Source: Azospirillum canadense (GTDB lineage Bacteria; Pseudomonadota; Alphaproteobacteria; Azospirillales; Azospirillaceae). From it: DNA of 64,000 nucleotides. The DNA lies in assembly GCF_025961225.1 (NCBI RefSeq), contig NZ_JAOQNG010000010.1, positions 362,501 to 426,500 on the forward strand, read 5' to 3'. Under the pieces are notes generated by a model that did not search any database, had not been told where the DNA came from, and was given only the letters and a program-made list of their open reading frames with translations. Within the stretch, counting starts at the first letter, position 1. The number at the start of each line of letters is the position of its first letter. Positions 28,761 through 36,944 of the stretch are shown here, in pieces. The position numbers were made by a program, and so were the translations under genes.

Positions 28761-29972
28761 ATGCGCGCGTTTCCGGAAAATCCCATCACCCCCACTCGGA
28801 AGGCCCTGTGCCGCGACTGCGCCGCTGCCCTGCGCGGGGCGGAGCCGCGCTGCCCGAAGTGCGGCAGCCGGCGCATCGTCCGGCACGATGAGCTGCACGA
28901 CCTCGCCATTGGCCACATCGACTGCGACGCCTTCTACGCCACGGTGGAGAAGCGCGACCGGCCGGAGCTGGTCAGCCGCCCGCTGATCATCGGCGGCGAC
29001 CGGCGCGGCGTGGTGGCCGCCTGCTGCTACGTCGCGCGGATGGCCGGGGTGCGCTCCGCCATGCCGATCTGGCAGGCGCTGGAAGCCTGTCCGGACGCGG
29101 TCGTGCTGCCGCCGGACATGGCGAAGTACAAGACGGTCGGCTGGCAGGCGCGGGAGCTGATGCGGACCTTCACCCCGCTGGTCGAGCCGCTGTCCATCGA
29201 CGAAGCCTTCCTGGACCTGTCCGGCGTGGAGGAGCGGCTGAGCATCAGCCCGGCCCAAGCGCTGGTGGAACTGGTCCGGCGCTTCGAACAGCAGCTGGGC
29301 ATCACCGCCTCGGTCGGCCTCAGCTACAACAAGCTGTTCGCCAAGATCGCGTCGGACCTGGAGAAGCCGCGGGGATTCTCCGTGGTGGGTCGGGGGCAGG
29401 CGCTGGACTTCCTGGCGCCGAAGCCGGTGTCGATCCTATGGGGCGTCGGGCCGGTGCTCCAGCGCAAGCTCCAGTCGGAGGGCATCCGCACGGTGGGCGA
29501 CCTGCGCGGCTGGGCGGAGATCGACCTCGTCCGCCGCCACGGCAAGATGGGCCGGCTGCTCTACCGCTTCGCCCGCGGCCAGGACGACCGCCGCATCGAG
29601 CCGGAATCGGTCAGCAAGAGCATTTCCGCCGAGACGACCTTCGACTGGGACACCGCCGACCGCGCGGCGCTGAAGGACGCGCTGCGCCCCCTGGCCGAGA
29701 CGGTGGAACGCCGCCTCAACGCCGCCGGCTTGCAGGGACGGAGCGTCGTGCTGAAGCTGAAGACCGCCGACTTCCAACTGCTGACCCGGTCCCGCCGCGT
29801 CGACCCGCCGGCCCGCACCGCCGACCTGATCTGGCAGACCGGCTGCGAGATGCTCGACGCCGAGGCCGACGGCCGGCTGATCCGCCTGATCGGCATCGGC
29901 TGCACCGACCTGCTCGACCCGGAGACCGAGCCGGAACCGGGGCTGTTCGATGGGATGGCGGGGGACGCCTGA
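28761..29972 (+). CDS. dinB: DNA polymerase IV (Y family) with N-terminal zinc finger
   Basis: A 403-aa translesion polymerase. Before the catalytic core there is a roughly 45-residue extension with two CxxC pairs, CRDCAAALRGAEPRCPKCGS, a zinc-ribbon form often seen in alphaproteobacterial DinB. The palm motifs are IGHIDCDAFYATVEKRD and SIDEAFLDLSG with the metal-binding acidic residues intact. SVGLSYNKLFAKIASDLEKPRG, the helix-hairpin-helix LWGVGPVLQRKL and the little-finger domain follow. It can bypass lesions and lower fidelity during stress. It stands alone, transcribed toward the T6SS cluster. No LexA-like box was recognised upstream. Confidence 0.93.
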   Translation: MRAFPENPITPTRKALCRDCAAALRGAEPRCPKCGSRRIVRHDELHDLAIGHIDCDAFYATVEKRDRPELVSRPLIIGGDRRGVVAACCYVARMAGVRSAMPIWQALEACPDAVVLPPDMAKYKTVGWQARELMRTFTPLVEPLSIDEAFLDLSGVEERLSISPAQALVELVRRFEQQLGITASVGLSYNKLFAKIASDLEKPRGFSVVGRGQALDFLAPKPVSILWGVGPVLQRKLQSEGIRTVGDLRGWAEIDLVRRHGKMGRLLYRFARGQDDRRIEPESVSKSISAETTFDWDTADRAALKDALRPLAETVERRLNAAGLQGRSVVLKLKTADFQLLTRSRRVDPPARTADLIWQTGCEMLDAEADGRLIRLIGIGCTDLLDPETEPEPGLFDGMAGDA

Positions 29973-30088
29973 ACCGCGACCGGAATGGAGCGAGATCGCT
30001 TCATCCCGGCCCAAGGCCCTGTTGCCCCGCGGCTGTGGGCCGGCCAACCTGCCGCGGGAAACTCCAGGGCGGCAACGGAAGGTGCGGC

Positions 30089-30481
30089 ATGAGCCAAGCG
30101 GTTTGCATGGGCGCGATGATGACCTGCAGCTTCGGGGCGGCGCCCTCCGCGCTGATGGTGCTGCCGGTCAACCGGACGATGGCCGGCGGGCCGCCCATGG
30201 CGAACATCATGGACAACAAGCCCATGGTGAACATCCTGCCCTTCGGCGTCTGCACCAGCCCGGCGAACCCCACGGTCGCGTCGATGATCCCGGTGCCGCC
30301 GCCGGGCGTGATCAAGCCGCAGCCCTGCGTTCCCTGCACCGTGGCGCCCTGGGTGCCCGGCGCCCCGACTGTGCTCGTCGGCAACATGCCGGCGCTGACC
30401 TCCAGCTGCAAGCTGATGTGCAATTGGGGCGGCGTGATCTCGATCACGCTGCCCGGCCAGTTCACCGTGCAGACGCCATAA
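30089..30481 (+). CDS. PAAR-like protein (DUF4280/DUF4150 type), candidate T6SS spike tip
   Basis: A 130-aa small protein rich in Pro, Gly and Cys (MSQAVCMGAMMTCSFGAAPSALMVLP, PMANIMDNKPMVNILPFGVCTSPANP, PCVPCTVAPWVPGAPTVLVGNMPALTSSCKLMCNWGG). This is the pattern of PAAR-like DUF4280 proteins, which cap VgrG trimers and can carry effectors. Here it is a bare cap without an effector extension. ATG 30089 follows GGAAGGTGCGGC. It converges on the YwqK-like gene and the vgrG arm, 38 bp between stops. Confidence 0.8.
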   Translation: MSQAVCMGAMMTCSFGAAPSALMVLPVNRTMAGGPPMANIMDNKPMVNILPFGVCTSPANPTVASMIPVPPPGVIKPQPCVPCTVAPWVPGAPTVLVGNMPALTSSCKLMCNWGGVISITLPGQFTVQTP

Positions 30482-30483
30482 CC

Positions 30484-30512
30484 TCCCTCTCCTGCCGGGG
30501 GCGGGCGAGGGG
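30484..30512. repeat. Imperfect palindrome between convergent PAAR-like and YwqK-like genes
   Basis: CCCTCTCCTGCC pairs imperfectly with GGCGGGCGAGGG, followed by GATTTCGCTC. It looks like a decayed member of the same palindromic repeat family and may terminate transcription from both sides. Confidence 0.5.
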
Positions 30513-30519
30513 ATTTCGC

Positions 30520-31194
30520 TCACCCCTTCGGCGGCAGGACCACGCCGATCTCCTTGCCGCCTTCGGAATAGGTGCGCAGCGGTTCCACCAGCAGGCCCTT
30601 GCGGTAGACGCCGCGCTGCATCAGCGCGCCGGAGGGGAAGTAGCGGCACAACTCCCCCTCTTGCAGGCCATCAAGGAAGGCGGAGCGCTCGCTGACCGCG
30701 CCGTCCTCGAAGAAGCCCAGCGCAGGGCCGTTCAGCTGGTCGGCGGCGTAGGTCTCGCGGCGGACCAGCCGGCCCTGCGGGCTGTAGAACTGCGCTTCCC
30801 CCTCGCGCTTGCCGGCTTTGTACTGGAAGACGGCGGCGACGGTGCCGTTGTCGTTGAAGAAGGCCGACGGGCCGTCGAGCAACCCGGCGCGGTAGGTCAT
30901 GCGGCAGCTTGGCCGGGTGTTGGCGTAGAAGGTCGCCACGCCGTGCTGGACCCCGTCGGCGAACTCCGCCACCTGCACCAGGGCGCCCTTGTCGTCGTAG
31001 TGGCGCACCTCCCCGTGCATAAGGTCGGCGCGCATCCGGGCGCGCAGGAGCGGCAGGCCGGCCGGTCCGTAGGCGGTGAAAATGCCGTGGAACCGGCCGT
31101 CGCGCAGTTCGCCGGAGCGCAGCAGGCGGCCGGCCTCGTCGCGCTCATCCACCGGGACGGGGGCCGGCGCCGCTGCACTGTCCGCGTCGGCCAT
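30520..31194 (-). CDS. YwqK/MORN-repeat protein downstream of vgrG
   Basis: A 224-aa protein built from repeated MORN-like units of about 22 residues: DLMHGEVRHYDDKGALVQVAEF, DGVQHGVATFYANTRPSCRMTY, GLLDGPSAFFNDNGTVAAVFQY, GKREGEAQFYSPQGRLVRRETY and so on. This is the pattern of 'YwqK family antitoxin' proteins, which often lie beside secreted toxins. No signal peptide is visible. It is the last gene of the minus-strand T6SS arm, one base after the vgrG stop, so it is co-expressed with the spike. It could be an immunity protein, an adaptor or a structural accessory; no matching effector is seen in the window. Confidence 0.75.
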   Translation of the reverse strand: MADADSAAAPAPVPVDERDEAGRLLRSGELRDGRFHGIFTAYGPAGLPLLRARMRADLMHGEVRHYDDKGALVQVAEFADGVQHGVATFYANTRPSCRMTYRAGLLDGPSAFFNDNGTVAAVFQYKAGKREGEAQFYSPQGRLVRRETYAADQLNGPALGFFEDGAVSERSAFLDGLQEGELCRYFPSGALMQRGVYRKGLLVEPLRTYSEGGKEIGVVLPPKG

Positions 31195-31195
31195 C

Positions 31196-33295
31196 TCAGT
31201 TCACCTTCACGAGGCCGCCCTTCAGCGTCAGCATCGCGCTGGCGCTGACCTCGCCTGTGGTCTGACCCTTTACGGTAGCAGTCAGGCCCTCGGCGGTCAG
31301 GCCCATGGTTGCCTTCAGGTCCAGCCCCATGCCGGCCTTGATGGCGGCGCCCATGCCCGATTGGATGGTCAGCGCCGAACCGGCCTTCAGCGTCGCGTCG
31401 GTGCCAGACTTCAGCATCATCGCGGTGCCGGACTCCGCGGCCAGGGCGGTCGATGCCTTGATGCCGATGTCGGCGGAGGTGGAGGAGATTTTGACCGACT
31501 TGCCCTTGATGACGATGTCGCCGGTGACGTCGATGGTCAGGTTGCCCTTTACCGTCAGCTTGTAGTCGCCATCCGCGGTGTGCTCGAAGTTGGCGTTGTT
31601 GGTGTGCGTCTCGTCGCCCTTGACCGACACGGCCCGCGTGCCCTTAGAGACGGCGTGGGTCTCGTTGCCTTCGGACACCGTGATGCTGTGGTCGTTCTTC
31701 ACGGTCAGCTTGCGGTCGTGATTGACCGTGATGGTGCTGTCGTTCTCGACCGTTTCCGTCTCGTCGTGCTTGATGGTGCGGGTGACGTCGTTCAGCACCT
31801 CGACGTTCATGTCCTTCTGCGCGTGGACGTAGATCTCCTCGTTGTCGGCCTTGTCCTCGAAGCGGATCTCGTTGAACTTGCCGGTGCCGTTCTTGGAGGT
31901 CTGGGTCTTGATGGTGCTGCGCGTCGAGTTGTCGGGCAGAGCGTAGGGCACCGTCTGTTCCGCGTTGTAGACGGAGCCGGTGACCAGCGGCCGGTCGGGG
32001 TCGCCGTCGATGAAGGTGACCACCACCTCCTGCCCGACGCGGGGCAGGAACATGATGCCGTAGTTCTTGCCGGCCCAGTTCTGGGCGACGCGCACCCAGC
32101 AGGAGCTTTTCTCGTCTTTCTTGCCCAGCCGGTCCCAGTGGAACTGCACCTTGATGCGGCCGTACTTGTCGACCCAGATCTCCTCGCCGCTTTTGCCGAC
32201 GACGATGGCGGTCTGGGTGGAGTGGATGCGCGGCTTGGTCGCGGTGTTCAGGGGGCGGAAGGGCAGGTCGGGCGCGAAGCCGGTGAAATGGGCGTTGAAG
32301 TGGCCGCTCGACCCGTCGATGCGCACCGACAGAAGGACGTATTCGGCGTTCAGGTCGCTCTTGCGGTGGCCGGACACGGTGATGCGCGTGCCGGCCTCCA
32401 GCGAGCGGCAGACCCCGCCGCCGCGCACCCGCGCGCCGGGGAAAGCCAGCGCCTGCTGGCGCAGCTTGGCCACCGCCTCGCCGTCCGCGGAGGTCTTGTA
32501 GCCGAGCATGCCGTCGCTGATCGTGCCGTTCCCGGACGCGCCGTCGGCTGTGGCGTAGAGGTCGGTGGAGGGCGTCTCGAAATTGTAGCCGTCGATGCCG
32601 AAGCTCTTGGGCGTGACGCGGCGCTCCACGCTCAGCCCCGTCAGGATGCTGTCGTCGTCCTCGTGCGTGTCGCCGGCGCGGTATTCCAGGGCGTCGAGCA
32701 GGCTGCTCTTGGCGAAGGCGCTGGCGCTGTCGCCCAGCACCAGCGTGTGCTTCCCATCCTCGTGCGTGAAGTAATAGAAGATGCCTTCCTCTTCCAGCAA
32801 CCGGGCGATGAAGTTGTAGTCGGTTTCCCGGTACTGCACGCAATATTCGCGGGCGGTGTAGCTGCCGGTCAGCGAGGTCTTCAGGTCGGTGAAGCCGGCG
32901 CCCTTGCAGACCGCCTCGACGATCTCCGGGACGGTCTTTTCCTGGAAGATGCGGCAGTCGCCGGAATGGGTCAGCATCCACAGCCAGGGGTGCAGCTCCG
33001 CCTCATAGTGCGCGACGAGGCTGCGGTCGTCCACGTGGGTCAGCTCGATGCGGCCGACCACGGCGTTGACGTGGCGCTTCGTCTCCCGATCGCCTAGCGT
33101 GATGGTGACGGTCACCGGCTTGCCGACCAGCGTGTCGAAGGCGACGTCCTCGTCGGACGAGATCATCGTGACGCGGTAGGTGAACAGCGACGACAGCCGC
33201 TCCTCCCCCACGATGGTGCGCAGCGCCAGCGCGTCCGGCCCCAGCGGGGTGGAGATCGACAGGTACTGCTTGTCCTGGGTAAAGCGATTCGTCAT
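31196..33295 (-). CDS. vgrG: T6SS spike protein VgrG (TssI)
   Basis: A 699-aa protein with the gp27/gp5-like core. The N-terminus has YLSISTPLGPDALALRTIVGEERLSSLFTYRV, ARLLEEEGIFYYFTHEDGKHTL is the Rhs/VgrG signature, and the gp5 OB-fold region has DKYGRIKVQFHWDR, SSCWVRVAQNWAGKNYGIMFLPRVGQEVVVTFIDGDPDRP. After that the protein is a repetitive beta-helical needle (TVNHDRKLTVKNDHSITV, LKSGTDATLKAGSALTIQSGMGAAIKAGMG) and ends LKGGLVKVN. There is no extra effector domain, so it is a structural VgrG. The start overlaps the clpV stop by 4 bp (ATGA). Confidence 0.95.
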   Translation of the reverse strand: MTNRFTQDKQYLSISTPLGPDALALRTIVGEERLSSLFTYRVTMISSDEDVAFDTLVGKPVTVTITLGDRETKRHVNAVVGRIELTHVDDRSLVAHYEAELHPWLWMLTHSGDCRIFQEKTVPEIVEAVCKGAGFTDLKTSLTGSYTAREYCVQYRETDYNFIARLLEEEGIFYYFTHEDGKHTLVLGDSASAFAKSSLLDALEYRAGDTHEDDDSILTGLSVERRVTPKSFGIDGYNFETPSTDLYATADGASGNGTISDGMLGYKTSADGEAVAKLRQQALAFPGARVRGGGVCRSLEAGTRITVSGHRKSDLNAEYVLLSVRIDGSSGHFNAHFTGFAPDLPFRPLNTATKPRIHSTQTAIVVGKSGEEIWVDKYGRIKVQFHWDRLGKKDEKSSCWVRVAQNWAGKNYGIMFLPRVGQEVVVTFIDGDPDRPLVTGSVYNAEQTVPYALPDNSTRSTIKTQTSKNGTGKFNEIRFEDKADNEEIYVHAQKDMNVEVLNDVTRTIKHDETETVENDSTITVNHDRKLTVKNDHSITVSEGNETHAVSKGTRAVSVKGDETHTNNANFEHTADGDYKLTVKGNLTIDVTGDIVIKGKSVKISSTSADIGIKASTALAAESGTAMMLKSGTDATLKAGSALTIQSGMGAAIKAGMGLDLKATMGLTAEGLTATVKGQTTGEVSASAMLTLKGGLVKVN

Positions 33296-35883
33296 GCGAC
33301 GGCCACGGCGAAGCGGCCGGTCGCGTCGTGGTCCACGGTGATGCGCCCCACGGGCTCGCCGGCGGCGACCCGGTCCAGGATGCGGATCGCGACTTCCGGT
33401 ACCACGAACTCCGACAGCAGCGTGTCGATCATGCGCGCCCCGGCGTCGGAGTTCAGCGCCCGCTGCACCAGCGCCTCCACGGCGGCGTCGGTCACGGCCA
33501 ACTCGGCGCCGCGGTTGCCGGCGGTGCGGCGTTGCAGCTTGCCGAGCTTCATGGTCGCGATGCGGCGGATCTGCGCCTCACTCAGCGGATAATAGGGCAC
33601 GACCGTCAGGCGGCCGAGGAAGGCCGGGCGGAAGCGGCGGCGCAGCACGTCGGAAATGGCCGCCAGCCCCTCCTCGCAGGCCTCGCGGATATGGCCGGCG
33701 TCCAGCGTGTCGCGGCCAAGCTCGAACAGTTCCGTGTCGCCAAGGTTGCTGGTCAGCAGGATCAGCGTGTTGCGGAAGTCGACCTCCACGCCCTCGCCAT
33801 CCTCCAGCACGCCCTTGTCGAAGACCTGGTAGAACATGTCCAGCACGTCGGGGTGGGCCTTCTCCACCTCGTCCATCAGGATGATGGAGTGCGGGCGCCG
33901 CCGCACCGCCTCGGTCAGCACGCCGCCGCTGCCGTAGCCGACATAGCCCGGCGGGGCGCCACGCAGGGTCGCGACCGCGTGCGCCTCCTGGTATTCGGAC
34001 ATGTTGATGGTGATCAGGCTGTCCTCCCCGCCGTTCAGCAGTTCGGCCAGGGCCAGCGCGGTCTCGGTCTTGCCGACGCCGCTCGGGCCGCTCAGCAGGA
34101 AGACGCCGATGGGGCGGTTGGGCTCGCCCAGGCCAGCGCGGTAGCCGCGGACGGAGCGCGCGATGGCCTGGAGCGCCTGCGGCTGGCCGACGACGCGGGC
34201 GGCCATGCGGTCCTCCAGGTTGGCAACCACCTCCAGGTCGTCCTTGGACATGGAGCCGACGGGGATGCCGGTCCAGTTCGACACCACGGCGGCGACCACG
34301 GCGCCGTCCACGCGGTGCGGGACCAGCGCGCCGTCGCCCTGGACGGCCTTCAGCTTCTCGGTCGCGGCGGCGGCCTCGAACGCGTGGCCGGCCTTCAGCG
34401 CGGCGTCCACCGCTTCCACGAGGTCGCGTTCCCGCCGCCAGCGCTCGTCGAGCGCGGTCTTCTCCACGGCGATGGCGCCGCGGCGTTCCGAGATCTGCGA
34501 CAGGCGCGGGGCGTGGGTGCCGCCGGTTTCCGCCTCCAGCCGCTCCGCCTCGCGGGCGAGCACGGCGTCCTCGCGCTCCAGCGCCTCGATGGCTTCCGGC
34601 TTGGAGCTGCGGGCGATGGCGACGCGGGCGCAGGCGGTGTCGAGCACGCTGATCGCCTTGTCGGGCAGCTGGCGCGCGGGGATGTAGCGAGCCGACAGCT
34701 TCACCGCGGCGGCGATGCCGTCGTCGAGCACGCGCACGCCGTGATGCTCCTCGAAACGGCGGACGAGGCCGCGCAGCATGGCGGCGGCGGCCGTCTCGTC
34801 GGGTTCGGGCACCGAGACGGGCTGGAAGCGGCGGGCGAGCGCCGGGTCCTTCTCGAAATATTTCTTGTACTCGGCCCAGGTGGTGGCGGCGATGGTGCGG
34901 AACTCGCCACGGGCCAGGGCGGGCTTCAGCAGGTTGGCGGCGTCGCCCTGGCCGGCCGCCCCGCCGGCGCCGATCAGCGCGTGCGCCTCGTCGATGAAGA
35001 CGACCGTCGGCACGGGGGAGGCGGAGACCTCCTTGATGATCGACTTCAGCCGGTTCTCAAACTCGCCCTTCACCCCGGCGCCGGCCTGGAGCAGGCCAAG
35101 GTCGAGCGTGCGGATGACCACCCCTTGCAGCGGCGGCGGCACGTCGCCTTCCGCGATGCGCAGCGCCAGCCCCTCGACAATAGCCGTCTTGCCGACGCCG
35201 GGGTCGCCGACCAGGATCGGGTTGTTCTGGCGGCGGCGCATCATCACGTCGATGACCTGCCGGATCTCGCGGTCGCGGCCGATCACCGGGTCGATCTTCC
35301 CCGCCCTGGCCTGAGCGGTGAGATCGGTGCTGTACTGGTCCAGCATGGCCCGCCCCTCCGATACGGAGGGCGACGGCGCGGCCTCGGGCGTGGTCTTCGC
35401 GGGGCCGTTGTCTTTCAGGGCGCGAACCAGTTCCGGCAGGTCGGAGGCGGTGCGCTCGCGCGGCAAGGCGAGCAGCGACGGTGCGGATTCGGTCACCACC
35501 GCGCGCACGGAATCGCCGGCAACGGCAGCCCAGAGGATCGCCGGCAGCAGGATCTGCGGGCTGTCCAGGTGGGTAACGGAAATCAGCAGCGCCGTCTCCA
35601 GCAGCTCCGGCACGCGGGGGGAGAAGGCCGGGGTGCGGCTGTTACCGCGGCGGATCTTCTCCAGCGCGGCGTTCAGCTCCGTCTCCAGCCGGCCGGCGTC
35701 CACGTCGTAGTGGCGCAGGATGCCGGCCACCGTGCCGTCCTTCAGGCGCAGCAGCGCCAGCAGGACATGCTCCACCTCCACGTCGTAGTGGGTCTGCGAG
35801 ACGCACAGCGCGGCGGAGCGCTCCAGCACCTTGCGGCCGTCGCGGTCGAGCTTTCCGATCAGGGACTTGATGTCGGCGGTCAC
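33292..35883 (-). CDS. clpV: T6SS sheath-recycling ATPase ClpV (TssH)
   Basis: An 863-aa Hsp100/AAA+ unfoldase. The start is taken at GTG 35883 (GTGA overlap with the tssG stop, AGGGAG 9 bp upstream), because the longer frame to 36108 runs inside tssG. The N-terminal Clp domain (DIKSLIGKLDRDGRKVLERSAALCV) is followed by two AAA+ modules: Walker A GDPGVGKTAIVEG, then GPSGVGKTETAL, with Walker B motifs VVFIDEAHAL and ILMDEVEKAHPDV. A coiled-coil middle domain lies between. ClpV disassembles contracted TssBC sheaths in the cytoplasm. All expected catalytic motifs are intact. Confidence 0.95.
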   Translation of the reverse strand: MTADIKSLIGKLDRDGRKVLERSAALCVSQTHYDVEVEHVLLALLRLKDGTVAGILRHYDVDAGRLETELNAALEKIRRGNSRTPAFSPRVPELLETALLISVTHLDSPQILLPAILWAAVAGDSVRAVVTESAPSLLALPRERTASDLPELVRALKDNGPAKTTPEAAPSPSVSEGRAMLDQYSTDLTAQARAGKIDPVIGRDREIRQVIDVMMRRRQNNPILVGDPGVGKTAIVEGLALRIAEGDVPPPLQGVVIRTLDLGLLQAGAGVKGEFENRLKSIIKEVSASPVPTVVFIDEAHALIGAGGAAGQGDAANLLKPALARGEFRTIAATTWAEYKKYFEKDPALARRFQPVSVPEPDETAAAAMLRGLVRRFEEHHGVRVLDDGIAAAVKLSARYIPARQLPDKAISVLDTACARVAIARSSKPEAIEALEREDAVLAREAERLEAETGGTHAPRLSQISERRGAIAVEKTALDERWRRERDLVEAVDAALKAGHAFEAAAATEKLKAVQGDGALVPHRVDGAVVAAVVSNWTGIPVGSMSKDDLEVVANLEDRMAARVVGQPQALQAIARSVRGYRAGLGEPNRPIGVFLLSGPSGVGKTETALALAELLNGGEDSLITINMSEYQEAHAVATLRGAPPGYVGYGSGGVLTEAVRRRPHSIILMDEVEKAHPDVLDMFYQVFDKGVLEDGEGVEVDFRNTLILLTSNLGDTELFELGRDTLDAGHIREACEEGLAAISDVLRRRFRPAFLGRLTVVPYYPLSEAQIRRIATMKLGKLQRRTAGNRGAELAVTDAAVEALVQRALNSDAGARMIDTLLSEFVVPEVAIRILDRVAAGEPVGRITVDHDATGRFAVAVA

Positions 35884-36944
35884 GGGAAGGCTCCCTGCGA
35901 AGATGTGGACGGGGGTGCTGGTTCGAGAGTCAGGCGGCCGTCGCTTTGGCTCGGGCGACCGGGCGCGCGCAGCCAGGAGGTCCAGCCGAGCAGACTGCCT
36001 TCCCGCGGCTTGGTCGACAGGCGCGTCGGCGGCACCTTGGGCGCTTCCAGCGTCAGCACGATGCGGAAGTCCATGCCGTCGCCGGCGTGGAAACGGGCGA
36101 GCGCGCACAGCGTCTGGTGATGGCGCCCATCGGGCAGGAACTCGCGGTAGCGTTCCAGGCTGTTCAGCGTCAGCTCGATGGCGAAGCAGCTTTGCTGGTC
36201 CCAGACGCGGCGGCCCAGCACGACCGTGCGGCCGAGGCTATTGTTCTGCGCGCCCAGGCGGGTCTGGCTGTCCTCGCCCAGCGGCAGCCAGCGCCCCACG
36301 AAGCTGCGCACCGTCACCCGCACGCCGAACACCGATCCCAGGATCGCCTCCAGCCCCGCCGACGAGCGCCGCCGGTTGGCGAGGATGCCGGAGAAGGCCA
36401 GCAGCATGCGGTCGGGCGTGCCGGGGAGGCGGTTCTCCAGGCCCGGCGTGCCGATGCCGGCCAGCGCGCGCAGCACGCGGGCCATCAGCGTCTGCTCTGG
36501 ATCACGCTCCAGCAGCGGCAGGCTGCCCTGGCGGGTCCGGTAGAAGATCGACATCAGGCGGTGGTTGAAGATGTCGTAGAAGGCCTTGCCCGCCGTGTCG
36601 CGCTTGGCGCTGCGCTCCAGCAGCATCTCCGTCGCAACGTAGGGCAGGGGACCGGCAAAGCCCGCCACACCCATCACGGGCGTGCGCACCACCCCGCCGC
36701 CCTCCGGCCGGCGCCGGGCCTCGACCACGTCGCTGGGCGGGAAGGCGAGGCTGGGGTCGTGCTCGATCCGCACGGCCTCCTGCTCCGGGTCGATCCCGGT
36801 GCCGAGCGCGGCGCGGTCGGGGCAGGCGCGTTCCAGCAGCGCGATGGCCTGGAGGAGGTCGAACCCCCAGGGCTCCGCCTCCAAACGGTCTATCAAAGAC
36901 CGGGGCGTCAGAGCACTGGTTGACTGCCGGCGAGGCGCGACCAT
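35880..36944 (-). CDS. tssG: T6SS baseplate protein TssG
   Basis: A 354-aa baseplate subunit. ATG 36944 gives MVAPRRQSTSALTPRSLIDRLEAEPWGFDLLQAIALLERA, the usual TssG N-terminus. The motifs GVAGFAGPLPYVATEMLLER, AFYDIFNHRLMSIFYR and RFLPDGRHHQTLCALARFH-type C-terminus (here REFLPDGRHH) are typical. TssG bridges TssF2 to the TssK trimers in the baseplate. It overlaps tssF by 37 bp and clpV by 4 bp. The longer in-frame extension upstream runs antisense-free inside tssF and lacks family similarity. Confidence 0.93.
   Translation of the reverse strand: MVAPRRQSTSALTPRSLIDRLEAEPWGFDLLQAIALLERACPDRAALGTGIDPEQEAVRIEHDPSLAFPPSDVVEARRRPEGGGVVRTPVMGVAGFAGPLPYVATEMLLERSAKRDTAGKAFYDIFNHRLMSIFYRTRQGSLPLLERDPEQTLMARVLRALAGIGTPGLENRLPGTPDRMLLAFSGILANRRRSSAGLEAILGSVFGVRVTVRSFVGRWLPLGEDSQTRLGAQNNSLGRTVVLGRRVWDQQSCFAIELTLNSLERYREFLPDGRHHQTLCALARFHAGDGMDFRIVLTLEAPKVPPTRLSTKPREGSLLGWTSWLRAPGRPSQSDGRLTLEPAPPSTSSQGAFP

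Noticed and set aside
31076..33097. A plus-strand open frame opposite vgrG
   Set aside because: It mirrors the VgrG codon pattern, contains Val/Asp/Gly-rich strings without a domain, and has no ribosome-binding site.
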